Source of the DNA: Clytia hemisphaerica
Taxonomy: Eukaryota; Cnidaria; Hydrozoa; Leptothecata; Clytiidae
Reading direction: 5' to 3'
Length of the DNA stretch: 64,000 nt
NCBI GenBank assembly: GCA_902728285.1
Contig: CACVBU010001307.1
Location: 720,287 to 784,286, forward strand
The notes below the pieces were generated by a model. That model saw only the letters and a program-made list of their open reading frames with translations. It had not been told where the DNA came from and searched no databases. Positions within the stretch are counted from its first letter, which is position 1. Each line of letters opens with the position of its first letter. Position numbers and translations under genes: made by a program. Shown here piece after piece: positions 1-12,158 of the stretch.

Positions 1-431
1 ATTTTTCGCAGTCCTAGCTACCAAACCGAGAAAGTTTTCGTGGCTTCAAGCCAAACCATTCAAGGTCATTTTGATAAAATCATCGGTTTGAAGATGTGAT
101 TTATATAGCAAATTTTATAGCAAATTTTCGCTTGGGATAGAAGTTAAAGGTACGTGCACAATATAGCAAAACTGCTTCGCTCATAAATTCGCTTCGCAAA
201 AAAAAATTTTCTTTACCTCTTTCTGACTGTTCTTGGGGATCCTCGACAAAAAATTTTTTTTATCATCATTGCCATCATGGGGCCGATTAGGGGGTGGGGG
301 GGGGGGTTCCAATACATCCGGTAGAACAAGTATGCGGACAAAAATCCTTTCAGCCAATTTCTTTCTGATTTCATCCACAAACTGCACTCTGAAAGCATGC
401 AATTTCACTTGCTTTACACAACCTTCGCGCA

Positions 432-532
432 CAAATTGGACAACCCACGCGCAACGGCATGGCCGAACATGTTCGGGCCTCTTGATTAATACTTTTTAAA
501 AATGGCCACAGTTTCGGACCATGTTCGGGCCA
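432..532 (+). repeat. GGCCCGAACATG-word repeat, copy 1
   Basis: About 100 bases of nested imperfect palindromes built on CCGAACATGTTCGG. The order of blocks (ATTGGACAACCCACG, GGCATGGCC, TTAATACTTTTT, GGACCATGTTCGGGCC) is found reversed-complemented at 1554-1676, so this is a dispersed element, not chance. Confidence 0.6.
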
Positions 533-569
533 GATTTTTGCTACTTGCTACGATCGCGCGTGTAATTCA

Positions 570-920
570 GTCAGGCACATCCTGGCAAATGAACGGGGTA
601 TTTTTCACTTGCGACGATTGGCAAATGAACGGGGTCGAAAACGAAAGTGACGTAATAGCGCCGAATACCCAGTTTAATTGAACCGGGTTGGAAATATTTT
701 GCTTCATTTCAAAGAACGCATAGATGAAATTTTTTTCCAGGGTCAATTTTGCTCGAAGTTGAAAAAACTGTTAATGAAAAAATAAAGTTCCCAGTTTACC
801 TTTTTTCCCTTTTCAGTTGAAGTTCATTTCATTTTTTTTAGGCCTGAGACATCCTATCATTTACCGGGTGCGAATACCCCATGCAAATGCTCACCCGTTC
901 ATTTGCCAGGAGTGCCTGAC
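570..920. mobile_element. 351-bp MITE with 9-bp TSD (TGTAATTCA)
   Basis: Flanked by perfect 9-bp direct repeats TGTAATTCA at 561-569 and 921-929. The inverted termini are GTCAGGCACATCCTGGCAAA on the left and the complement of GTCAGGCACTCCTGGCAAAT on the right. The word GGCAAATGAACGGGG recurs inside. A 9-bp TSD is typical of Mutator-like elements, but the superfamily is inference. No coding sequence. Confidence 0.85.
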
Positions 921-1164
921 TGTAATTCAGGACCCAATAGTTATATTTTAAATTCTATTTAGCAACAAATTTAAAAATCTTCATCTTATTCAAATAATAT
1001 TGTTTCAAATATAAAAGTTAATCATCTATTTTCCAATTAAGTTAGGAAAATTATTAAAAAGAATGATTTGAATCTTAAATAATATGGTCTTCTTTTTATT
1101 CTTTAATCCCGTTCCCTTTTCTCGTGGTCTTCTCCTATTCAAAGCAGAATTTTTCTGGATCGTT

Positions 1165-1418
1165 TTTTGTATCCTATTCTCTATTCTATTATGGTTGAGT
1201 TACAGGAGGCTCTGGGAGCCCATTCTTGCAACTATAGATGCTTTGAGTAAGCATCCCGTCAGCACCTTTAACTGACTACCCAATTCCCCTCACATGGCAT
1301 GGGTTGACCCGGGCGAAGGTTTGTTCACTTGCCAAGTGAACCGTTGCGTTGTGAGTGGGAATCGAACCTTGGTCGCCTGTACAGGAATCAAGGTTGATAT
1401 CCACTATACCACAACGCC
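1165..1418 (-). mobile_element. tRNA-derived SINE, family A, copy 1
   Basis: Read on the minus strand, a tRNA-like head (GGCGTTGTGGTATAGTGGAT, B box GGTTCGATTCC) is followed by a shared body with CCCGGGTCAACCCATGCCAT and AATTGGGTAGTCAGTT, and an A-rich tail. The same body is found at 36796-37050, so this is a SINE and not a working tRNA gene; the anticodon arm is degenerate. Confidence 0.85.
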
Positions 1419-1553
1419 TTTTGTACTGTAGTTGTTATACAACTTTGTGAATCAAACTGGTATTTGGAACTTTGAATTTGTCTAATGAAAATATTTAACA
1501 ATGGATGACGATAAACCAGGAAAGGTAAATAAAATCCGTATTAATTGTAAATA

Positions 1554-1676
1554 CATGGCCCGAACATGGTCCGAACAAAATGTTCGGGCCGATTCAATAA
1601 TACTTTTTTGTGGCCCGAGCATGGTCCGAACAGGCCCGGACATGTTCGGGCCATGCCGTGGGTCGTCAAATTGGGC
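1554..1676 (-). repeat. GGCCCGAACATG-word repeat, copy 2
   Basis: Opposite-strand relative of 432-532, with at least five copies of CCCGAACATG/CATGGTCCGAAC arranged head to head. Short ORFs on both strands here arise from the palindromes. Confidence 0.6.
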
Positions 1677-2066
1677 CATTCCAGAATTTGTCTGTAACAG
1701 GGGGGCAGACGACACAGGATTTCCGAGGGCAAAAATTTTCACCAAAATCCAAAATTTCCACCAAAATCCAAAATTTCCAAGGCAAGAGAAGAAGATGTAT
1801 CAATTTTCAAGGCAATTGAATTAAAAAAAGCAAAAAAGAGTGGAATTTCCGATGCATTTTGCAAAAGTACATGGATTTTCATCGGAATTTCAGACCACCA
1901 CTGGAAAAGAAAAATTATTTCCGAGGCTAGAAAAAATTAAAAAATGCATGTCGTCCGACGGGGTTGACAAAAACTTTCTGGAATGGCCCAATTGGTTAGA
2001 GAAAATTGTGTTTTCAAAGAGGTGAGGGAGGTAAAAGTTTGGTTTGAAAATTTTGGCTGATAAGAG

Positions 2067-2507
2067 CAGCCCTGTGAATCCAGGTCGGCATTCGGCAATG
2101 CAGACCTGAAAGCCGACGTAACTTGAGTTGAAGTCAGCTTTTATTTGCCGACGTAGTTTACACTCTAGGTCGGCGTGCCGACAAAAGAAATGTTTTGGGT
2201 TGGCAAAGCCGACCTAAAAAGGAAAAATATTATTTGTTAGGTTAATCTAATTGTGTTATCATTTGATAACACATGATAATCGAGCCTCATTCCATTCTCT
2301 TTATAAAACATAAAACTTATTAACACAATTATAGAGCAGCTGAATTTGTTAGTTCGTTAATTATTGTCTTTGCCGACCTAAACAAGCTACTTAGGACGGC
2401 TTTGCCGACCTAAAATGACCTCTAGGTCGGCAAAATTTTGCCTGCCTACGGCCGGTTTAGGTCGACACTTACGTGCCCATATGATATTGCCTGAATTCAC
2501 AGGGCTG
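2067..2507. mobile_element. 441-bp MITE with 6-bp TSD (TAAGAG), GCCGACCT-rich
   Basis: Direct repeats TAAGAG at 2061-2066 and 2508-2513 flank inverted termini CAGCCCTGTGAATC... and ...GAATTCACAGGGCTG. The interior repeats GCCGAC/AGGTCGGC about ten times on both strands. No protein is encoded. Confidence 0.85.
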
Positions 2508-2689
2508 TAAGAGCAAGGGGGGAGGGGGTCTGAAGCTTATCAGCCCAATGCTGATAAGAAATTCGAAAGTTTTTTGTCGAGGACCCCTTGCTTGCCACCG
2601 CATCGTGTCTAATTCAATCAGTCTATGACTATGCTTTTAAACTCCTATATCAACATTACAGGATTTGGAGTGCGGGCCGATTTTACTTT

Positions 2690-3192
2690 CATTTTCAGTG
2701 GTTTCAATTTCCAGCCAACATCTTAGCAACAAGGTGCTTGCCCATAGTTACAGGGATTTGTGCAAAAAAACCAAACATAGAAAGTTTTCCAAATTCCCTA
2801 TTTCGATTGAACCAATAAAAAAAGTAAGTAAACTGAAGATGAGAAAAAACCTAAGCCTTAGGATCACGGATTGAAACAAATATAGAAGGGTGGGATTTTA
2901 CAGCCGCCTGTCATGCAAGGCACTGAGAGGCCATGGGTGCCAAAATAAAGAGCCGTGTGAAATGCAGCAGTCTCATTGGTCATGGTGGGAATTCAATAAA
3001 CAGCTGCGAAGGAGCGCCGGGAAGCAATCAGTAGAAGACATTCAATTTTGTTGCAGATTTCGATATAAACTTTTCTCACAGGGATTACTTGTCAATGTGT
3101 TATGTCAACTTGTCAGCATTGTATTGTTGTAAAGGGAAAGATAAAAGAGGTAAGACTAGCCTAGTTTCTAATCCTGATATAGGAGTTTAAGC
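2690..3192 (+). repeat. dispersed repeat C, copy 1
   Basis: About 500 bases similar along their length to 36142-36790 on the opposite strand: AGCCAACATCTTAGCAACAA, GGGTGGGATTTTACAGC, AAACAGCTGCGAAGGAG, GGGATTACTTGTCAATGT and CCTGATATAGGAGTTTAA. Both copies keep an open frame across the middle (peptides with NKQLRR-AGK-SVE and FSQGLLVNV). I do not recognise the peptide. Confidence 0.75.
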
Positions 3193-4700
3193 TTAGACTG
3201 TCAATACTGTGAAGTCAGGTAACTTGCATCAGTGGAGGAGAACTTGCATAGCCCTCAAATGAATGACTTAGCTGGTCATTAAAATACAAAGAAAATCAAA
3301 ACAAACCTGATTTATATACAAGATTTACGGGCCATAAAAAGTGATGTCGTCCATGTTATTAAATTTAAAGATATATGTTCAGCTCCAGCCGCATCATCAA
3401 GAAACATCTGAATTCCCGCCGTCTTGAAATTTGGTCAGGCATTTGATAACCATACAAGTTTCCCTCATTGATGCAGAATGCAGGTTACCTGATTTCACAG
3501 TATCCAATCTTCTTGTAGCTAGAGCTTTTTCAAATAGAAAGAAAATGAGGGGTCAGACAGAGAGGCCTCTCAGAGAATAAGTGGTTATAAACATATTCAA
3601 ATTAGTGTCGAAAATTTGTCTAAAAATTTCTAAAAAAAGGTACCCTAAGGAAAATAGCCCTGCAAAATTTGAAAAATGTGTCAAAAAAAGGCTCAAAAAA
3701 GTTTTTTTTAGTTATGTTACTTTTAATTTTGTTTATCTTAAGCAGTTTAAGGGAACTAATTTTTGCAAAACTTATTTTTGCGGTGCAAGAGTAAAAAATT
3801 TGCGTATTTTGTGGAACTCATTTTTGTGGTAACCCATTTTTTGCCAAAATTTTTTGCCAAGTCTAAAGACCTGAAATTTTGAGAGAGGATTCTTTGATAA
3901 TGTTAGAAAAATAATATGTGTATATAAAATATTTTGTATTTTTATTACCAAAAGATATGTCTTTTTTTTTTTATTTCTGTTTTGAAAGAAAAACTGCTTG
4001 GGGAAGGTAGAAAAGATTCAAAAAAGGTCAGAGGACAAGTTTTAAATGGGCCTCTAACAAAAATTTGGGTGTAAGAAATAAGTTTTCTTGAAAGGAGAAA
4101 CCCCAAATCCAAAGAAAATCTACATCGGCAAAAATAAACGTTCCGACACTCCCATATGCTAGAGAAGCAGAAATGTGAAAAGAACTACACGAAGAAAATA
4201 AAAGATTTAGAATTATTGGATTCTTGAATTTTTCACCCTTTTTCTGATAAAGTTACAAAACTTCAGCCCTAAATAATGTTTTCTTCCATTTTCGGAGACA
4301 TTTCTTTATCAATGTTTGCAAAAATTTTCTGTCCAGTGGCAGACAAATTTTGAAATATTTTGCAAACAGGTTTGGAAATTTACCAATTTGCTGTCTAGCC
4401 AGATTCTACAGTGTTATATGCCGCTGGAAAAGTAAGATCACTGGCTTTCTTTTAGTAAAAACTGGAATGCTTTAGCATGTATAAGAAAAGAATAAAAGAT
4501 TCAAAGTTCACAGAAAAATGAATCATTTGGTTTGACATCAACAAAAGTTGGATGACTTCTAAAGTTGCTACAGTGTCAATCTAATAAATTTTCATCCAAC
4601 AAGCTTCTTTTTTTGCTGAGGAGTCAGTTTCAAACCAGTCAATGGCTAAGCTAAGTTAAGAAATTAAGTTCAATGACAGTTGATATCACACTTAGACCTA

Positions 4701-4890
4701 CCTTATTTATTACACAAATATTACTAGTCATTTTATTAACACAAATAGGAAAAATTTTGTGTTAATAAAAACCCCCTTAATTAAAACCAGCCGTGGTGTC
4801 CTTGAAAAAGCAGATAAAATTTGTGTTCATTTTTTGCATGTTAATTTCAAGGCTGTTGAATACTTGCCTAGTAATATTTGTGTAATAAGG
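4701..4890. mobile_element. 190-bp TA-TSD MITE
   Basis: TA at 4699-4700 and 4891-4892 flank inverted termini CCTTATTTATTACACAAATA and TATTTGTGTAATAAGG. TA duplication is the mark of Tc1/mariner-type transposition. Non-coding. Confidence 0.8.
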
Positions 4891-6771
4891 TATATTGTTA
4901 TTCATAACATAATATACTTATCTTGCGTATAGGAGAGGAAAGGCAAAAGGCAAAGGCTTTTTCTATATTGAACAATGACACCAAAAAATTCCAAAAATTG
5001 AAATTATGAGCCTGGAATGACTGCACTAGTCTATTCCTTTGGTAAAATTGACAATTTCGTAGAGGTCATGGAATCACTGAGTACAGACACCAAAAAAAAT
5101 TCAAAATGGCAACCGAGTGAACATAAACAAAAACAGGAAATCAGGAGTTTTCAATTATTGCTTATTGCAGCTGAATAAGACAGGGGAATCTAATGAAACA
5201 ACTTAACTCTCTGTCTTTCCAAAAAAAAGAAAATAATCTGCCTCTAATAATGTTTTTTTCTAAAAAAACCCATTATCTAACAGACCTACTTCATGTGACA
5301 GCAAAATTCTTAACTATTCTGTGGTGTTTCTGGCAAAGAACTCTGACCTGAAAATTTGAGTCCAGTTTCCCTAGATAGGGTCTTCTAATCACATTTCGAA
5401 ATATCAATCATTTTTTAAAATATCAGTTGTTTTCACAGAAATTAAATATTAAAGGTTGATTTTCGATTTTAAACTTTTGACATTTTATCCCAATATTGAG
5501 GTAAAAAGGTAAAAAGTCCAATCTCAAAATAAGTGTTAAGAAAACTTAGATCTTTTGCTTTCCCAACTTAAAATTCTGAGATTGGCCTTTTTTCCTTTAG
5601 TGGGGAAGATCTTATACAAGAGAAAAAAAGGGGGCAACTCGAAATTTTAAGTTAGGAAAGTTTAAAAGATACTTATTTTGATCTCTTTAGTAATTTTTTG
5701 GCTGAAATAAAGTGAATTTTCACTTAAAGTCTGTTGTTGATAAAATAAGAAAATTTTCTTATTCAGTTTAAAGCTTCACGTCATTTCTTCGCTAAAGTGT
5801 TTTTTCCAAATTATCACATGATGTATACGTTGCAAAATTCCTCTACTCTTATATTTCTTTGCTCAAAGGTTAACAAACATTTTTATTCAGGGGGACCTAG
5901 CAAGATGCACAAAGGATTAAGTTTCATAAAATGTTCTATTTATTAATATATTTGGGGAATGTTATAAAGCTTGAGGCTATCCTGTTTCATTTGTATAACT
6001 AGATAGAATGCATCAGCTTGAATGCAGCTTGAATATTATTTCCATTTGTTTCCATGGTCCTGCTTAAGACTTTTTTGTCCGTACTTGGTTTGCAAAGTAT
6101 TCTTATTTATGATTTTTAAACTCTCCTGAAAAATAGGGATTATACATCAGACAAAAAATATAAAATGGTGATTTGTATGTCTTCAATCAAAAAGCTTAGT
6201 AATCTGCTGAATTTCATTCAATAACAAAATAAAATAGTGATTTCTATGGCTCCAATAAAAAAGATTAGTAATAACTAATGTATGTTAAATTTCATTTTTT
6301 ATTTGATAATTTGATTCTTTTTTAATGAATTTATTTTAAATGAAGGTAAACAAAAGGATGAGCCTTTATTCTGATATTTCAATTTCATTACATTTAAAGA
6401 TGATATCAGTAATGGCTGTAAATTAATTTTTCTGAAGAATTAATTTTTCATCCTGCCCATTTCTATTTTAGAATTAAATGTTGAGATAAGATTTGGAATG
6501 AATAAAATGAAAAATAAAAAGACTGATTATCATTTGGAATTTTGGCTCTTTCTCCTTGGAAAGTTCAGTTTTTCTGTATCCTTATTCTCGTTATATTTGT
6601 GTAAAAAATAATATATTTGTGTTTTCATTTGAAAGGTTAACTAATACTGATGATTCCAGCAAACGCTATGCAATTGACTTTCATAACATTATAAATAGCT
6701 GATCTTTTTTCTGTATTCTTGTATCATCTTTAGATTAAAAAAAAAAAAAAAAGGTAAACAATGAGAAGAAA

Positions 6772-9700
6772 ATGGATTTTTCTTTCAACGTAAACAGCGT
6801 CTTGACAAAGGAAATAACACTGGTGTCAAAAAAAGATTTATTATTTTCGTCAACTAGTAACGACCATTACTCTCAGTCCAGGAATCGGTAATTATTTATT
6901 TGAAATCTGCATTTTATACCTCAGGAGCTATTTTTGCCTCCTAGGAAGTTGAATTCATTACAGCCTCCCATTTTGAGCCCAAAACTTTCCAAATTTTGAA
7001 GTTACTCCTTATTATGGTCTCTTAACGAATCTCAGGTGACCTACAACAGGATTGAGCCACACAAAATCTCTACGAAGGAAACCCACAAGATATTTAACAA
7101 ACATTCACAAACATTAAAGTAGCATAATGTAAAAAAGCAATTTAGATTTATGAGGCTGTCAGAGGGTATGTGTTTTTCAACCTTTGGATATTTTCAGCCT
7201 GAAGAACAATTTATAATTATTTATTATTTCATTATTTTAGAAATGATCATACTCAAAGTTTGTCAAAAATCATCGATGCATTAGGTGTTTGTTCGGCAAA
7301 GGTTATTTCTCTTTTTCACAAATTGTGAATCTTGTTTTTTCCACCAGGTGCACCAAAAAAGAATACAGGTTTTTCAAGATCTTGTAAGCTTACGGTTAAA
7401 GATTTTTTACCCAACCTAAAATGACAAAATTCATTCCAAAGGTGAGGGAGAGCGCTACTCCACTATATAGATTCCCCCATTTACCCTTGATCCTTCCCTG
7501 TCATTTCTAAGCATCAAACAGAGAGACATCAGTTACCATTTTTTAAGCCTTTGATATGACCTGGTGGAGACTGAACCTAAAATTTTGCACACCATAGCTC
7601 CTCTACCTTTATCTTATCGTCATGCATGGTTTTTATCTCGCTTTCTCTTTCTTCTTGATAGGCTCAAAATTTGAAAGGTGCAATAACCACTTCGTTCAAA
7701 TTGAAAAGCTCACAAGATCATTTGTATATTTTGAAAGATAGCAGTGCTGATAAGTAAGTAATTTCTTTCTTTTTTTGAATTGCCAAAAATATATATATAT
7801 ACCGTATTACTTCTAATAAACGCTACGTTCTTTTAAACGCCCCTCGAATAAAAGAACGTTCATCCCTCCCTAATAAAAAAAAACGCCCTTTTCGAACCCG
7901 TTTTTTAAATCTCAAAGTTAACATATTTGTAATAGAAATTTCAAGCTTTCTTTTCATCGATTTCATTTTTCTATGGATTGTTTATTATCCTTTATCAATT
8001 CAGATCTTTAGGACAAGTAGTGGGGATGATAAGAACTGGTGAAAAGAGACTATTTCTCTCCGTAAGTATATTTACTCTGTTTTGTGTACGATCGCTCCCC
8101 ATTTGTGGCGAGGGTTAACCCTTTTTTGCGCTTCATCGTAGGGATGGGTGAAATAAGTAGGGGGTTCAGGGTGATTACCAAGCACTTTTTTACCACCGTT
8201 ATTCAGTGGCAAAAACTCATTTTCGAATTGAGTTTTCAAACTCAATTTTGTAAAGAGAAATATGTAAAAGGTAAATAATGCAAGATAGAGAAATGACGGT
8301 ACAAAAACTTGAAGGAAAATCAACTCAATCTATTGTAACGAGTCTAACGAATATCGAAGGTAAAAATTGAGTTTTTTTATTAATCAAGTTAGCCTCGTAA
8401 AATAAAGGTCTTGGAACTTTTAATAAACTTGCAAAGTGAATCCCTAAAAATTAAGCACGGCATTAACATGTTTTAACCTCTCAAACCTTAGAATAACATA
8501 ATTAAAAATGTATACGAAGAATACAATAATTTCCTTGTTGTTGTCTTCGTTTCCCAACTATGATAATTTTTTTCCTCACGAATAATATCAAACTCAACTG
8601 CATAATCGCCATTGATTTTGACATTCAACATTCAACATTCATCTTTTAGTGATGACGGCAAGCCATATTGTTTTCCTTTCTTTTCTTCAGGATGCATACG
8701 GGCAACAACACGAGTGTCAACCGCTGTGCGTATTGGATTTCTATGTACACGAAACGAAACAAAGAAGTGGTTATGGTCTCAAATTATTTCAACATATGAT
8801 TAAGGTATACCTTTTTTTTCTATAAGAACAGTAAGAACATAAGCCTTCGAGACCCAAAATTTACGTATATTGTAAGAACATTCTATAAGACTTTGTAAAC
8901 TCCTGATCATGCAATGACCACAAAATGCTCTTATTACGAATATCTTAGAATATCTTTTAAAAAGCATTAAACACAAAAAGGTAAGATCAAAAAGTTTCAA
9001 AATATGTTTATTTTCTTCTAAAGGAAATTTGGGTATCAGAGGTCAGTCAAATGGTGTAGGTTCCAATTGGAACAATCTCGTAATTTAATAGCTGATATTT
9101 TAACTTAGCCATTATTGACAAACAGTACATAGTATCACTTTTCTTTTTTAGAACGAAAATATACCCGCAGAACAGTTAGCCATCGATAGACCATCCGCGA
9201 AATTCATCAACTTTTTAAGAAAACATTTCAATTTGAATAACCCTCTACAACAAGTAAGCTCTTGTGACTTTTGTTTGTTCAATATTAACGTTTCTACATT
9301 TGGTATTCGAAAACTTCTTTACAGTTTGTCTGGATAAAAGGGAGCATATTTTTTTCTTCAAAAAATATGAACTTCTACCTGCAAAATCGAATATCTATTT
9401 ATGGGACAACGTAATCCTATCGGTATTATATTATTCATTAAATTTATTCAGTGGGATAACGAGTTTTGAGGATTTTATTTTATATATAATCTGCTCCACT
9501 CTTTTCCTGACAAAGCCGGGCATACGTGTAGTTGGTTGCCTTGGATCAATCTGCCTTATAAAGGGTAAGCCTAGCTCACAGGATTGGTTTATTCCACATC
9601 CGTTACACAGCGCTAGTCAATACTATTTCATAGCATATTTTATCTTTCTTGCTACCATAAGTGAAATTATGTTCAATACTCAGAAATGGCTATGATCATG

Positions 9701-11908
9701 CTAATTCATAGTAAAGAACTATGAACATTTTGAAAATGAACAGCTGAAATTTCCGAAAAATAAGATCTTCTGAAGCTCAACCAAAATTTACTGTATCTTG
9801 TATAAACCATGTAATTCTACATAGCTTTTGATTTTCAATTTCAGGTGAATAAATTTGTCATCTTTCAACCTTTTTTCAACGACCCACAAGGTTAGTTTGT
9901 TCGTATTTTTTATGTAATGTAGCCTTTCGGATACGTACCTGTTATTTTTTAATGTCGTGCGAGTGTTAGATGGCGTTAATACCCTGATACTTGACAGGTT
10001 TTCTCCAGAAATTCATGACGAAGGATATATTGTTCGGGGTTAGTAAACAAATCTCCAAGATCTCCATTTCTGTAAAGGTACATTTTGCCAAGAAGTTTTC
10101 AGTGCTTTAGGTGTTGATGTTTTCCTTGGAATTAATGATGTTGATGTACGGGAGATGAGGTTGATTACTAAAAAATGACACATCCTTCTTTCAGTGCATC
10201 AAATTATACATTTCTTGTCATTTTTAGCTATCGGTTTAGTCGAAACGAATCGTCGTAGAAGTGCACCCGCCCCACGAAACAAGTTCATCGATAATTGTTC
10301 AAAATTAAGTAAGTATTTCAATACAGAATTCCATATTTTACATATTTTGAACCAACTGCGCAGTTTTTAGTGTGGTTTAATGTTTTCCCCATTATGAAAT
10401 ATTTCGTTATAAATAACCGGTATCTCGACAAGATACTTTGAAGACAAGTCCCATAATGATTTTGAAGTGTAAACAATATTATGCACAATACACACGGGAA
10501 TAACTGGAATAACGCCAGATACACTCTGGTAAAGAAAGGTGCAACTTAATCCATAATTTGTTTTTCTTTTGTATACCAGCTTCAAGAAACGTATCAAGTG
10601 CTAATCTTAACTCGAATAGTCAATCCCGCCTGAATGCACTGGGTAGTCTATCACACGTCAAACCATATAGAGAAAATAACTTCTCGTCTACATCAAATCA
10701 ACAACAAACAAACTCGCCTTTGCTGAGCTCACGATCGTCCAATAGACCGTTTGGTAGTCATGCCTGCAGGAGACAACTTACCCATCAAAATTCTTCAAAT
10801 TTAAGGTTTCTTAAATATAAAGGAATTTTTATGCTTCTTTTGATTATTAACCAAGAGACTACCCAGTTTTGAATAGATGTAAAGCAAATTTTTCCATTTC
10901 TAAACCTAACTCCGATAACATCCGTGTATTTTTGTGGATTTCTGATGACAATGTAGAAAATACTTATTGTCGAAGTATCATAAAAAACTAAATTCTATTC
11001 TAGCTCATACAGTCGCTATTCATCATTGAACAGTACCTCGTCACCAAAAAGCAACTCTTCGCCAACCTCCCTTCCGCCTTTACAACCAACCGCCAGCAAG
11101 AGTATTAAATCTCATCCGCCAAACGATGTCATACACCGTGACCACCTTCGTAATCAACGACACACAGAAATGCACGGACGAAATAACAACAATCAGCAAA
11201 CGAACGCTGATCGAAATATCACGTCCCTTGACAACCCAGTCGTCAATCAAAGGTACTTTTGAGGAACGTTTTATACCCTTCACCATGCTTTTCTCGACGT
11301 GCCTGATAGACAGTTTTAAGCCATAAATCGTAAATGAAACCGAGACGAAAAATATCTTCCATTTTATGGTACGGTATGGCAATTACAAGGGTATTTTTAT
11401 TTTTTTTTAAGAGGACAGTGCTCAACGACTTTCAGAGCTTAGTTAAGTTCATGAAATCGACCAATATGATGATTTTTCGAATTACACAATCCAGCGGGCC
11501 TCGTTCTAAATTTGTTTTACCAAGATAACTTAATGCCAGCAGACGTAATTTGTGAGTGTTTCCCTCTACTGAGATTTTTTGTGTCGATGTTTTGGGACTA
11601 GACATATAAAATAATGTGAATGTGAAATTGTTATTCTGTTTCAAAATGAGGCCCGATTTTGATTTATTTCGAGAAACGTGTATAATTGCAAAGGTTTCGT
11701 CACTTTCTAATTTTATTCTCTCTTTTCCTTATCAAGCATTTCACCATCTACAACAACAACAACAAATGATCAAAGCTACACGTTAGGATTAATCGAACAA
11801 TTGAATAAACAGAAAACTTTCGGTACAAGTTGGAATGTGTTTGGTATACCCAATAATAATGTAAAGACATCAAACCCTTACTCCGGTATGGATAAATCAC
11901 GGAAGTGA
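6772..11908 (+). CDS. ATAT1: alpha-tubulin N-acetyltransferase 1 (ATAT1/MEC-17), 11 exons, complete
   Basis: Acetylates Lys40 of alpha-tubulin inside microtubules of cilia and axons (family knowledge). Exons read by hand: 6772-6887, 7241-7301, 7662-7753, 8004-8061, 8691-8804, 9152-9253, 9845-9890, 10228-10308, 10580-10805, 11004-11252, 11737-11908. All have GT-AG borders and compatible phases, giving 438 aa. The start MDFSFNV matches the family start (MEFPFDV in human). Further matches are AQNLKGAIT, YILKDSSA, PLCVLDFYVHE, the acetyl-CoA loop QRSGYG (residues 133-138), LAIDRPSAKFINFLRKHF and VNKFVIF. The residues equivalent to human Cys120 and Asp157 are Cys122 and Asp159. The GNAT domain ends near residue 195. 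The rest is a Ser/Asn/Gln-rich tail ending in a TSWNVFGIP segment that resembles the human C-terminal SWTVGGD. An acceptor-like CTTTAG at 6728-6733 suggests an upstream 5' UTR exon or a trans-splice site. The gene converges on the TSSK gene. Confidence 0.95.
7780..7905. repeat. AT dinucleotide run and AATAAACGC-type repeat in ATAT1 intron 3
   Basis: An (AT)n run is followed by CCGTATTACTTCTAATAAACG and further AATAAA/ACGCCC words. This pattern looks like a dispersed repeat, but only one copy is visible here. Confidence 0.4.
8810..8975. mobile_element. AAGAAC-word element fragment abutting the ATAT1 exon 5 donor
   Basis: Begins CCTTTTTTTTCTATAAGAAC after TA at 8808-8809 and contains several AAGAACAT words, like the full element at 42089-42348. 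The matching right terminus is not clear. It starts only five bases past the exon 5/intron border at 8804/8805. Confidence 0.5.
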
Positions 11909-12158
11909 TTGTTACGGGACGGGGACGGGGACAGGGCCTTCAAAAATTTAGGATTGAGAGTTTGCTTACAGTGTTAATCCGTAGTTCACTGAAATGGAAA
12001 CAATATCAAAGGCTTCCCAGAATAGTGAACTCATACATGTTTTTTTTTTTATAAGCATACAAAAATCCGAAAACAGGCTCAGAGATGCTTAGGTCGAAAG
12101 CTTAATAAGGCTGAAAAATGCTTGAGGGGATGCTTAAATCTAAAGTATAAATTTCTCA

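Larger units (their letters stand above)
1..6771. other. gene-free left flank with scattered MITEs
   Basis: No ORF here has family similarity, splice logic or codon character that I can support. The span holds two short mirror-image repeats (432-532 and 1554-1676), a 9-bp-TSD MITE (570-920), a SINE (1165-1418), a MITE with 6-bp TSD (2067-2507), a dispersed repeat (2690-3192) and a TA-TSD MITE (4701-4890). Between about 3200 and 4690, and from 4900 to 6771, I see only AT-rich sequence with diffuse inverted repeats (for example around 5520-5690). The last few hundred bases must include the ATAT1 promoter, but no TATA box is evident. Confidence 0.6.

Noticed and set aside
233-499. Proline- and glycine-rich ORFs on both strands
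   Set aside because: Caused by a G homopolymer run; no other support.
1325-1418. Functional tRNA gene
   Set aside because: Head is tRNA-like with a good B box, but the same body follows at 36796-37050, so it is a SINE.
9264-9695. 143-residue hydrophobic ORF in an ATAT1 intron
   Set aside because: No ATG start, AT-rich random-like content, fully inside intron 6 between well-supported exons.
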